DNA of 64,000 nucleotides, from contig JACEHZ010000375.1 of NCBI GenBank assembly GCA_017893485.1, positions 62,001 through 126,000 on the forward strand, given 5' to 3'. Under the pieces are notes generated by a model, which saw only the letters and a program-made list of their open reading frames with translations, made no database searches and was not told the DNA's origin. Every line of letters begins with the position of its first letter. Position 1 is the first letter of the stretch. This document shows, in pieces, positions 1 through 9,787 of this stretch. The stretch comes from Hemerocallis citrina (taxonomy: Eukaryota; Streptophyta; Magnoliopsida; Asparagales; Asphodelaceae). Made by a program: the position numbers and the translations under genes.

Positions 1-248
1 ATAATTTTATGAGTCCCTCAAAACTATTATAGACTGTGTAATTAGCACTGGATAACACTAGTTAAATTTGAAGAATGTGAGTTTTTTTTATTTAGTAATT
101 TAAGGACATTTTGGTCCTAAATTATGTCATATAGGAATTTTTTATTCAAAATATATGTTGAGAAGTTTCTTGATTGAAGCAGAAACGAGGGGAATGTTTA
201 TTCATTTTTGCCCTCTTATATTTGTGTTTTATGTTAAGTTTTTCCCTG
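1..248. other. AT-rich flanking DNA left of the Tat element
   Basis: No coding potential, RNA gene or recognisable repeat was seen here. The last bases, TTTCCC, match the bases right after the Tat 3' LTR at 36612, so this is likely the left half of the insertion site. It may be intergenic host DNA or an older degraded transposon. Confidence 0.6.
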
Positions 249-742
249 ATATGGGTCAGATGACGTGGCCTCTCCTAGGCCACCAGATCCCCTCAAAAAC
301 CGCTCACTCCTGATCATCAGATCAGCCCCAAGCCCCATGGGCTTCTGCCACGTCAGGCCCACGGGCAAGTGGGTCCAGACCCGGCCCAAGCGGATCCAGA
401 CCGTTTTGCATGCCTATAAATACCAGGCCCTCTCCCCCCTTACAAGGTAATCAATCTTTTCTCCTCTAAAAGCCTTAGCTACTGTTACTCTTCAGTAACT
501 AACTAGACCGTCGGAGTGCAAGTACACGAGACCGAGCCGAGCCCCGCAGATTCGAGCCGAGCTGCTAGGATCCGAGCCGAGCTGCTAGGATCCGAGCCGA
601 GCATCAGTCCTCCACTCTGCTCTACTTCCTCCTGGACCGTCCCGAGCTGAGGGTCGGGCGTATAGTCGGTACTGAGACTTCCGCTAAATAACAAATTGAA
701 AGAACTCACACCTGGTGCAGCCATCCCAAAAAAAACTGTGAG
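249..742 (+). repeat. Tat 5' LTR
   Basis: Begins TGATATGGGTCAG, matching 36104 onward in the 3' LTR over about 490 bp. It contains a direct repeat of about 25 bp around 550-605 with the core GCCGAGCTGCTAGGATCC. The 3' LTR has fewer copies of that repeat and carries an extra segment near 36361-36410, so the two LTRs have diverged by indels as well as substitutions. The right edge (about 742) is inferred by alignment to the 3' LTR end. Confidence 0.8.
414..424 (+). promoter_or_regulatory. TATA box of the Tat 5' LTR
   Basis: CTATAAATACC lies mid-LTR and is followed by a pyrimidine-rich stretch, as expected for the U3/R boundary. It is conserved at 36259 in the 3' LTR. Confidence 0.65.
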
Positions 743-1184
743 AATCCCTTGGTACTGACCCCAGTCCGATCCTGGACATTTACGTCATCCCCTCAATCCG
801 AGCTCCGACAGGGCACCCAAGGCCAGAAGAGCCGTCACCTCTGCACGTCGCCCGGACGCTCCTCCCTAGGATGTCCCTGTCGACACTCCTGGATCCAACC
901 ATCCGAGGATCAATGGTGAACTCGGGCCAGGCGCTTCTCGCTTGGTCGCGATCGACCTACGTCGGCTGATCCAGAACCAATAAGCCAGCCGAACGAGGGG
1001 AGGGACCGCTTCTAACTCGGTCCAGAACCATCCCAGGCACCCATCTCGAGGGTGGGAGCCAGAGCTCAGTCGTGCTGACCGAAGGCCGCCACCCCAACGC
1101 GACCCGGCCAGACAAGCTCCAGTCACCCGCCGCGAGTTCCAAGACTTTCGGAACGAGATCCTGCAGGCCATCTTAGGGATCCCT
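743..1184 (+). other. Tat leader between 5' LTR and gag start
   Basis: No primer binding site could be assigned with confidence. From about 1090 the frame that continues into gag already reads like coding sequence, so the true gag start probably lies upstream of the first surviving ATG at 1185 and has been lost or disrupted. Confidence 0.45.
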
Positions 1185-2221
1185 GTGAATGAGACACTCC
1201 ATCGGTCTCACTCTCAGTCGGACGCCGAAGCCAGAGAGTCTCGCGACCTAACCCACCCGCTAGAGCAAGACGAAAATGTCCTGCGACGCCTACAGGAAAT
1301 GGAGAACCACCTCGAACACTTCGGCAAGGGCGGCTCGAGGGCAGCCCCGGTTCATAGGCCGAACCGACCTCCTTTCCCCGCTGCAATCTTACAAGCGGAA
1401 ATACCCCAAAATTTTTGGCCTCCCCAATTTGAGACCTATGACGGCGAGGGAGATCCTGCCGATCACATGGAGGGTTTCAAGACCCTCATGATGATTCACA
1501 GCGCATCGGATCCCCTCCTATGTCGTGCCTTCCCCGCCACCCTCCGGGGTCCGGTTCGAGAATGGTTCTCGAAGCTCGTCCCCGGCTCAATCTACTCATT
1601 GACGAGTCAGAGGCCAACTTTCTTGCCCACTTCGTGACCAGCAGGAAGGCCAAGAAGACGAGCGAGTCCTTGCTGGGCCTCCGGCAGAAGGAGGGGGAGC
1701 CACTCCGACAGTTCATCCGGAGGTTCACCACAGAGGCAAGTTCTGTCTCCTCCCTCGACACTAGGGTTGCCTCGGCAACCTTCCGGCACAACGTCCGATA
1801 TGGCCAGCTGAAGGCATCCTTGGCCAAAAAGCCTCCCCTCGACTTCCCTGACCTGCTTAATCCGATCGAGAAATACATCCGAGCCGAAGAGGCCATAAAT
1901 CCCGAGGATGCCAAAGAGGTTCTAGGGAAGGGAAAGCAAAAGGCCGATGAGGTCGAGACAACCAAGAAGGTTCCAAGGGACGGGATCGGCATGAAGATGG
2001 TCCCTCCGATCCCGCGTTTCGAGAGATACACGCCACTGACACAAAATGTGTCGGCCATCCTACTCGCGATCGAAGACAGGGATCTCGTCCAGATGTCCCC
2101 TCGACCCACCAGCAACAAGAGAAGGGACCAGCGGTTCTACTTCCGCTTCCACCGGGACAACAGGCACGACACCGACTACTGCCGGGCCCTGAAGGATGAA
2201 ATCGAGGCCCTCATCCAATGA
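1185..2221 (+). pseudogene. gag: Tat gag (capsid/nucleocapsid), frameshifted
   Basis: Two overlapping frames (1185-1637 and 1520-2221) together carry a plant retrotransposon gag domain: a PPQFETYDGEGDPADH-type entry, then a helical region with GEPLRQFIRRF. The change of frame at about 1595-1620 shows an indel. Near the end, FHRDNRHDTDYCRALKDEIE resembles the Tat-type nucleocapsid segment that precedes protease. The terminal TGA at 2219-2221 lies in frame with downstream coding sequence (GYLREF follows) and looks like a CGA-to-TGA change. Gag would form the virus-like particle in the cytoplasm. Assignment to gag is firm; the start codon is uncertain. Confidence 0.8.
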
Positions 2222-3070
2222 GGGTATCTCCGAGAATTCACCCAGGAAGACAACCGGGACAGGAGGGAGACGAGGAACCAGAGGCCTTCTCCTCCTCCTC
2301 GCGCCCCCAAACAGTGTCCCGAGCGGGACCCGGAGCCCGAAGAGACCGGAGGTCAAGCCATTCTGCACTGCGTCCATGGGGGGCCCATGGTAGGAGAGTC
2401 CAGTACTTCCCACATGGCTTTTGTCCGAGTGGTAAACGCCGTTCGAGGCCTCCCTTCCCCCCAAGTTCAACAGCTCCCTGTCTCCTTCTCGGGGGAAGAC
2501 CTGGAGGGGGTCCGGCTCCTGCAGTGTGATGCACTCGTCATCAGCCTCATCATGGCAAACTACGAGGTCCATCGGATCCTCGTAGACAACGGGAGCTCGG
2601 TGAACATCCTCTTCTTGGAAGCATTTGAGAACCTCAAGCTCCCCCGAGAGAAACTAAAGCCAGCTGGGTACACCCTGCACGGATTCTCTGGCGTCCCGGT
2701 GCCGATAGAAGGGATAGTAACCTTCGATGTCATTGCGGGTACGACACCCCACCGAAGGACTGAGTCGATGGACTTCATGGTTGTGAACGTCAAAGCAGCC
2801 TACAACGCCATCCTCGGCCGACCAGGGCTCTGCTCTCTCCAGGCCGTTCCCTCGGCCTACCAACTGAAGTTGAAGTTCCTAACCGAATCAGGTGTTGGGG
2901 TAGTTCGGGGGAACCAAGAGGCAGCGCGAGCGTGCTATATGATGGCTATCGGGGGCGGTGTGTTTCCCCTGGACACCGTCGAACGGCAACCCCCAAGGAT
3001 CCAACCAGAGCCCGAACCGGCGAACGAACTAGAAGAAGTCTCGTTCGAGACAGAGGACAGTTCAAAATAG
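2222..3070 (+). pseudogene. pro: Tat gag C-terminus and aspartic protease
   Basis: The frame stays open from the TGA at 2219 to a TAG at 3068. RILVDNGSSVNILF (about 2572-2613) holds the protease active-site region; the usual D-T/S-G is D-N-G here, as commonly seen in Tat elements. YNAILGRPGL (about 2800-2830) is the conserved protease flap-side motif. The protease would process the Gag-Pol polyprotein. The TAG at 3068 cuts it off from RT, which continues in the same frame for about 90 bases before a further indel. Confidence 0.8.
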
Positions 3071-3868
3071 TTCCGCGTGAGCTGCTCCCTCGTGCCCGAC
3101 CTAAAATCCGACCTGATCGACTGCATTCGCCGCAACGTTGACCTCTTTGCTTGGAAAGCCATCCGACATGCCCGGGATCTCCGAAAACCTGATCATGCAC
3201 AGGCTGAGTGTGCTCCCTGGCTCGAAGCTGATCGTCCAGAAGCAACGTAAGTTCGCCCCGGAGAGGTAGCAAGCCGTGAAAGCGGAGGTGGACAAACTCT
3301 TGTCTGTCCGGTTCATCCAAGAGGTCAGCTACCCCGAGTAGTTGGTGAATGTCGTGATGGTAAGGAAGGCAAGCGGAAGCTGGAGGATCTGCATAGACTT
3401 TACAAACCTCATTAAGGTGTGCCCCAAGGATCTGCATAGATGCAACGTCAGGACACGAGCTCCTATCCTTCATGGACGCCTTCTCCGGATACAATCAGAT
3501 CCGAATGTTCCTCCCCTGACATAGCCAAGACGTCCTTCATCACTGACCAAGGTCTCTACTGCTACCGGGTCATGCCCTTCGGGCTGAAGAATGCCGGTGA
3601 AACCTATCAGAGGCTCGTCAACTGAGCCTTCAAGGACCAGATCAGTCAAAATATGGAGGTGTACGTCGACGACATGCTCGTCAAAAGCTAGCAGGGACAG
3701 GGCCACGTTGCCGACCTGGAAGAAGCCTTTGGAGTTCTTCGGAAACATAACATGATGCTCAATCCGGTCAAGTGTGCATTCGGCGTCTCCTCGGGAAAAT
3801 TTCTCGGGTTCGCCGCCAGCTAGTGCGGCATCGAGGCGAACCCTGAAAAGATCCAGGCCATAATCGAC
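3071..3868 (+). pseudogene. Tat reverse transcriptase, multiply disrupted
   Basis: Recognisable RT blocks include NVDLFAWKA, an FIQEVSYPE segment, [31 protein letters not shown] and VYVDDMLVKS. The catalytic YVDD (3662-3673) is intact. Disruptions visible: an indel near 3163, in-frame TAGs near 3268 and 3340 where the family has Gln or Trp, loss of the block after VCPKD near 3440, and further stops near 3530, 3624 and 3690. No functional RT can be made from this copy. Confidence 0.8.
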
Positions 3869-4942
3869 ATGACCCCTCCAAGGAACATCAAGGAAATCCA
3901 TCGGCTTACGGGGAGACTGGCGGCCATCGGCCATTTTCTCTCCAAATCCGGAGAGAAGTCCCTCTCGTTCTTTAAAGCTCTGCGCGGAACCGAAGGCTTC
4001 AAGTGGGGCACTCAGCAGCAGGAGGCATTCGCCCAAGTGAAAGAGTACCTCGTCAATCCTCCGCTCCTTAGCAAATTTGAGCCGGGCAAGCCTCTCTGGC
4101 TTTACCTTTTGGCCTCGGAAAGCGTACTCAACGCTGTCCTCGTTCGAGAAGAAGACGGGGTCCAAAAATCACTATACTATGTGAGCAAGGTTCTGCTCTC
4201 GGCCGAGACCAGATACGCGAAAATGGAGAAGGTGGCATACGCCCTGGTCATGGCCGCTCGGAAACTCCGCTCGTACTTCCAGGCACACTCAATACAAGTC
4301 CTCACGGACCAGCCTCTGAAGGCCGTACTCCACAAGCCCGAGAGCTCCGACCGACTGGTCAAGTGGTCAATCGAGCTTAGTCAATCCGACATCGGCTATC
4401 AGCCAAGGACGGTAATAAAGGGACAGACCCTCACCGAATTCATTACGGAATGCACCATCTCAGAGCAACCCGACAGTGAGGGGGCCGATCAGACGTGGGA
4501 AGTTTACGTTGACTGCTCCTCCTACGAAGCGTGGAGTGGCACAGGCATCATCTTGCGAGGGCCCGACAACTTTATTCTTCAATATTCTCTCCACCTCAGC
4601 TTTCCATCCTCTAACAACGAGGCAGAATATGAAGCTATGATCGCGGGGCTCACCCTAGTACACCAACCAGATGCTAGACAGATCAGGGCCTTTCGCAACT
4701 CTCAGCTCGTGGTCAATCAGATCATCGGAGAGTTCGAGGCCCACGACGATCGGATGATCCGGTACCTGGCCGTGGTCCAGAGGCTCCTGACATCCTTCGA
4801 CGACTCTGCGGTTCTAAGGATTCCAAGAGAGCAGAACGCCCAGGTCGATGCCCTGTCGAAGCTAGCATCCTCGTCCTTTGAAGGACTCGACCGAACCATT
4901 CTGATTGAGGTACTCCTGAACCTAAGTATTGACCTTCCCTAG
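3869..4942 (+). CDS. Tat RNase H plus second (archaeal-type) RNase H
   Basis: The longest intact Tat ORF (357 aa). The N-terminal 40 residues finish the RT thumb (IKEIHRLTGRLAAIG). Residues about 60-180 form the classical RNase H region, degenerate in many Tat elements (LYYVSKVL, AETRYAKMEK). From about residue 210, WEVYVDCSS, NNEAEYEAMIAGL and NAQVDALSKLAS mark a second RNase H of archaeal type, diagnostic for the Tat lineage. Odd: the Asp normally preceding SQLVVNQ is replaced by Asn (RNSQLVVNQ), so one of the four acidic catalytic positions appears lost. RNase H degrades the RNA strand during reverse transcription. Confidence 0.85.
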   Translation: MTPPRNIKEIHRLTGRLAAIGHFLSKSGEKSLSFFKALRGTEGFKWGTQQQEAFAQVKEYLVNPPLLSKFEPGKPLWLYLLASESVLNAVLVREEDGVQKSLYYVSKVLLSAETRYAKMEKVAYALVMAARKLRSYFQAHSIQVLTDQPLKAVLHKPESSDRLVKWSIELSQSDIGYQPRTVIKGQTLTEFITECTISEQPDSEGADQTWEVYVDCSSYEAWSGTGIILRGPDNFILQYSLHLSFPSSNNEAEYEAMIAGLTLVHQPDARQIRAFRNSQLVVNQIIGEFEAHDDRMIRYLAVVQRLLTSFDDSAVLRIPREQNAQVDALSKLASSSFEGLDRTILIEVLLNLSIDLP

Positions 4943-5545
4943 ATCCTCTGTAATGAGGACGGGGCTCAGCCTGACGATTCGACCACTCCCATCCGAAAGT
5001 TTCTAATCACGGGAGAGCTCCCCAAAGATCGAGCTGAGGCAAGGCGGATTAGGGTCTGCTCGGAAAGGTTCGCCATGATCGACGAAACCCTCTTCAAGCG
5101 CTCGTACACCACGACGGACGGGAGGCCCTATCTCCGCTGCTTGACCCTTGACGAAGCAAAGTATGCTCTCAAGGAGATCCACAAAGGGATTGGCGGGTGC
5201 CACATGAGGAGTTGATCACTCGCCTGAAAGGCTCTGAACCACGGGTATTACTGGCCCATGATGGTGCAGGACGCCCTGGCCCTGGTCAAGAAATGCAAAC
5301 CCTGTCAAAGATTCTCCTTGGTAAGAAGGGCGCCACAAGCAAACCTCCGCTCCCTGGCCAGTCCAACCCCCTTCGCCAGGTGGGGGATGGACCTGGTAGG
5401 CCCCTTTCCGAATGCGACGGGCCAAAGAAAGTTCTTGATAGTAGCAATCGACTACTTCATAAAGTGGATCGAGGCCGAGCTGCTAGCCACGATCACCGAA
5501 CAACAAACTCAGCAATTCTTCTGGAAACATATCATCTGCCGGTTC
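4943..5545 (+). pseudogene. Tat integrase, N-terminal part, cut by Tekay-1
   Basis: After the RNase H stop at 4940-4942 the linker and integrase continue in pieces. The HHCC zinc-binding half is visible as CKPCQRF (about 5296). The first catalytic Asp lies in WGMDLVGPFPN (about 5382-5415), followed by IVAIDYFIKWIEAE. An indel and TGA near 5214 break the frame before it. The domain runs up to 5545, where Tekay-1 begins, and resumes at 24430 with no loss of target sequence beyond the TSD. Confidence 0.85.
5541..5545. other. TSD of Tekay-1, left copy (GGTTC)
   Basis: GGTTC here and GGATC at 24425-24429 flank the TG...CA ends of Tekay-1. One mismatch. Removing the element plus one copy restores continuous integrase codons of the Tat host element. 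Confidence 0.85.
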
Positions 5546-6116
5546 TGTAACGCCCCGAATTCCAAAATACACTGAATTCGAGATTCCACAGGATCTTTAC
5601 ACTTCTTTCGTACAATTTTACAAGGAAATTAAAACTTTTCACTTCACATCAGAGTTACATGAAACTTTACACTTTACATTTTACAGGGGAAGCAAATTTA
5701 CAATATTTAAATAAATGTACATCAACATTTGAATAATCAACATTTGAATAATCTCTAAGCATCTGTGCTTCTTTAATCTTTATCATGTCATTTACCCTGC
5801 ATACAAAACTGTGGGTACGTCAGTTTATTCAACCGACGAACATTATATACGGCCATCCTCTCTATACCGGAAATAGTATAACTCATTTTCCATATTTAAT
5901 AAACACAAACTTGTCACATATCAACCTAAAGGGAATACCCTAATGATGTCGTGTTGTGATTTTGCACTTAGTCCTTAATGCAATTATTCATATTACATGA
6001 CACTAATGCACACTTGTAGAACCCCGTATTTTCAAATATTATTTTTATATTTGAAAATGAATTAAAATGATTTACTGGAAATTTAATAAATATTTTCTAA
6101 AAGATTTATCTTTTTA

Positions 6117-6133
6117 CACGTGCGAAACACGTG
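6117..6133 (+). promoter_or_regulatory. G-box doublet in solo LTR U3
   Basis: Two CACGTG hexamers start 11 bp apart, about 100 bp from the LTR start. The same arrangement occurs at 12187, 39027, 44115 and 55397. CACGTG is the plant G-box bound by bZIP/bHLH factors; use here is inferred. Confidence 0.5.
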
Positions 6134-6774
6134 CAAATAATTTTGGTGTAAAATATATAATTTGATATTTTTAATAAGTTCTCATACATATTATGGAGAG
6201 TATTCTAAATTTTGGGATTTTTCTGAATAAAGAAACTATTTTTACAAATATCTCGAAAGAGAGGGGCTTTTATGTAAAAAGTCGTTTGGATCTTAAATAA
6301 ACTATGAAAATTCATTTTTACTGATATTTTGGTTTCCCATGGTTAGCATTTAAATCTAAATATATATATATTTTATTTAGAGTCGATTTGGTGAAGATTT
6401 AAACAAAAGGGTGTTTTTGCAAATATGAAATTTATGTAGAATCTTGTGCAAATGTTTTTCTGGAAAGTAAAGGTCAAATATTTTGATTGGAAAATATAAT
6501 ATGTATTATTAGATATTATTTCGGATTTTTCTGGATTTTTACGAATATTTTAAGAGGTATTTGCAAATATTACAAAAGAGAGGGCTTTTGTGCAAAATCG
6601 CCACCCTGAGTGTAAATCGGGGATTTTCTTATCTCTGGACCGTGCTGGGTTGTTGGAAAACTTAGTGGTAAAAGGATTTTATTTAGTTTTGATTTATTTA
6701 ACTTATTTTGACTAAGAAAGGTTATATATGTGAAGTAATAAATTGAAAAAGGACTATTTTGCAAGAGTACTTCA

Positions 6775-6840
6775 AAACCCTAATTCCTTTCAATCCCGGA
6801 CTGTATAAAAGAGGGTGTGCAGCCGTCATTCTCTGCACAA
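6775..6840 (+). promoter_or_regulatory. Core promoter of solo LTR
   Basis: AAACCCTAA (telo-box-like, 6775-6783) is followed by TATAAAAG (6804-6811) and then GTGCAGCCGTC, a segment shared with the Tekay-2 and Tekay-3 LTRs at the same distance. This gives a likely transcription start near 6835. Confidence 0.6.
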
Positions 6841-8049
6841 CTACAGATTTATTATAATATTGTTTTCTTGGTGATCGGGAGGAAGATTTTTGGATCTAGC
6901 AAAAGGAAGACCTTTTCGTGGATTCTTCTAAAATTCAAAGGTGAGTGACTTGTTTGGTTTTATTTTGTTTTGTGTATGATGTAATTTGTTTTGTTTTGTT
7001 CTTTGAATGTTGTATGTCGGTGTTCCTAATTAAACTCTGGTTGTTTTGTTTCATAAATCTATTATGATATGTTTCTAGATGTAAGTAATATCCATGCATG
7101 TTTGTATTGATGTATTGTACATCTTATAGTAGAAATGAGAACACCTTATGTTAGTTTGTTGATGAATAAACATCCATATGTTAATGAAAAATCATAACTT
7201 GCAAAAGAACTCTATTGACCCAAAAATCATGTAATGTAACCATGAATTTGAGTAGTTGCTGATGGGTATTGGGATAAAGATAAAGATTGAAAGACAATTA
7301 TATGTATGGAAATAGAAAATTTTAGTTGATTAAATCTCAGTTTATTGGATTTATTTTACTGTTATGTCGGATCTGTATTTTTTTTTTATCAGATCTGATC
7401 TTGTTTGTGTATGCGGGTCTAGCCTATTTTGTTAACGGCTCTGTTTTGATTTTATGCTTGGTATGGATTTAGATCAAGTATGAGATAAAATATTTTTGGG
7501 TCCGTCTTGTGTTGATTTCGGGGATGGAAGTTGTTGTTTGCGGATTTGGAACCTGTTATTAGAGGGTTACGGGTCTGTGAAGAGATGATCGGGTCTGGCT
7601 TGATGATGGTATCAAGACATTGCTTGCTTGTTAAGTGATTAGGATATAATTCTAATTAAGTCAAATTTGGTTCAGAATGGTGGCATAACTAAGATTTAGT
7701 TTTAATTACATTCTGGGGTTGTTGTGGTTATCAAATTAGCTTAAGATGGAATTGGGATTTAAGTGGGTTGAGATTGAGTTGATTTAATTAAGATTGGATT
7801 TATAATTGATTTCAGTTTCTGACTGCTAATAGTTCAGTTTTAGATTTTAGATTTTAATAGTTTCAGATTTTGAAAGTTAAATGCTTCATATTTTGGAGTG
7901 AATAATTTCATATTTAGAAGGTAAATAATTTCAATGTATTAATTTCATATTTAAAAGGTATATATTTTCAGATTTCGATACTGTTTCACTAGTCACATAT
8001 GTGCAGATATCTTCATATTTTCATACTTTCAGATTGCCAAGACTTTTTA

Positions 8050-8403
8050 CAGTCGATTGTTAGTACTTAGAATTATTTTACTTAAAGTTTTGGATTTTCT
8101 CTCTGGACAGTCGACTGGTGAGTTTTGCAGTCGACTGTAGATACTTAGATTTTATTCTCTTAAAGATGTTAGTTTTCACTCTGGGCAGTCAACTGGTTTC
8201 CTGAAGTCTTTACTTTGTAAAATTATTTCAGTCCTTTCTGGACAGTCGACTTAGCCTTTATGCAGACGACTGGTTTTTGTTCAGTCCTCTCTGGTCAGTC
8301 GACCGATCCTCTCTTAAGTCGACTGATATGACTTAGTCTATTTTTGTGAAATTTTGGATAATTGTCCTCTGGACAGTCGACTTACCACAGTATAAGTCGA
8401 CTG
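8050..8403 (+). repeat. Paired GTCGAC palindromes in solo LTR
   Basis: CAGTCGACTG-like decamers form pairs whose starts are exactly 20 bp apart: 8108/8128, 8243/8263, 8296/8316 and 8374/8394, with single degenerate copies at 8050 and 8186. A CTCTGG-like motif often precedes each pair. Confidence 0.85.
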
Positions 8404-9787
8404 GTACTGAAGGATCTTGGTAACTTTAGTGTTATTTTGAGTGATTGGTTTCAGATAAATCAGTCTATACCTTATTCAGTTCAGTATTTGATCTTAAGAT
8501 ATTCAGTTGAGCCACTCTTGTTAGTGGGAATTTGTTTAGACTTTCGAGTTTGAGTCTCTAGAGGTACGTGACCCTAGTATACCGGTGTTGAGTTATTTTG
8601 TTGAGGCCCATTGAGTCATTTTCAGTTATTCAGTTTTAATTTTAGTCCGGTAGGGTACACTACTCTAGGAGATTCGTTGAGTAATTAAATAACCCACAAA
8701 TAATAAGGACAGGCACTAGTGGTGATATGATGAACGGGAACATGAGTTATGCACCTCAATACAGCTTTAGATGAGGGATTTAATCTCCTGAATTATCCAA
8801 GTAGCTATCTTGAGATGATGGATTTATCTCCGGAATTATCCAGGTAAAATACCTGAGATGAGAGATATAACTCCGAAATTATCCAAGTGGTTTGCTTGAG
8901 ATGCGGGATTGATCTCCGGAATTATCGAAGTCGAGGCGACGCACATGTGGTATTCATGTGATGATGTGTCAATGTTTAGATGAGGGATGGTCTCCAGAAT
9001 TATCCAGGTAAAATGTCTGAGATGAGGGATCCATCTCCGGAATTATCAAGCATGGGCTGATTCTCACAGTTTATCTTTATCTCGTAGTAGTCATCGTGTT
9101 AAGATTAGTCGCATAGCGGGGATTGAACCCATATGAAGTGGAGACGTTAAGGGCTTGCACCGAACCTATGTAGAATGGGATGCATAGACTTCGACAAGTA
9201 TGCATTAGAGAGTCCGCATATAGAAATTGTGTTTTCTTGACTTGGTTTTATGCATGTGTTTTCCAGTTTTCCTACACTTGACCTTTAGACTAGATGCACT
9301 TGTTGTTTCCATTCTATGACGTTTCCATGCTTTACATCTTTGTTATTCCTCATTCAATTATTATTGTGGTTAATACATGTTGATGACTTTATGTTTTATG
9401 ATTAAATTATATTGATTGTTTTTATGTCACTCACACCATTTATGGCTGACCCCTTTAGTTTTAGGGGTTAGGGATCATCTCTAGCCTCACATGTTGCAGG
9501 TTATTGCTTAGATTTTGGAGGTTTGGATACTTGAGGCATATTTGAGATAAATTGATTTATAAGAGTTCGTGTAAATTTGTAAAAGCAGTTTTGAGATAAT
9601 TTGAGTTGTAAATGACAGTAAATATTGTTTGAGTTGTTTTGAATTCCGCTGTGATTTGTAAAAGTTTGTTGTAATAAAAGTTGAAAATTTTAGTGGTGTT
9701 GGCTGTGAATATTGTTACATTGAAGTGGATGCTGGGATTGTGCCACGTATTTTCTAAGTTATTAAATTAGAAATTCGGGGCGCTACA

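Larger units (their letters stand above)
6015..9787 (+). mobile_element. Solo LTR related to Tekay-2, inside Tekay-1 LTR
   Basis: Starts TGTAGAACCCCG and ends GGGGCGCTACA; flanked by perfect TSD ACACT at 6010-6014 and 9788-9792. The empty site is visible near 21610 in the right Tekay-1 LTR. Its first 100 bp and its 3' end closely resemble the Tekay-2 LTRs (38925 and 44013). No internal region or second LTR is present, so it arose by LTR-LTR recombination. It contains a G-box doublet, a TATA box, paired GTCGAC palindromes (8108-8403) and a degenerate module of about 60 bp (8770-9045). Two short ORFs in it have no recognisable product. Confidence 0.9.

Noticed and set aside
743..790. Primer binding site of the Tat element
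   Set aside because: No convincing complement to a tRNA 3' end could be recognised next to the LTR edge, which is itself blurred.
1486..2118. Long minus-strand ORF of 210 aa opposite Tat gag
   Set aside because: Shadow of the GC-rich gag frame on the other strand; no domain.
3470..4165. Minus-strand ORF of 231 aa opposite Tat RT and RNase H
   Set aside because: Shadow of the coding strand; the + strand carries clear RT and RNase H motifs.
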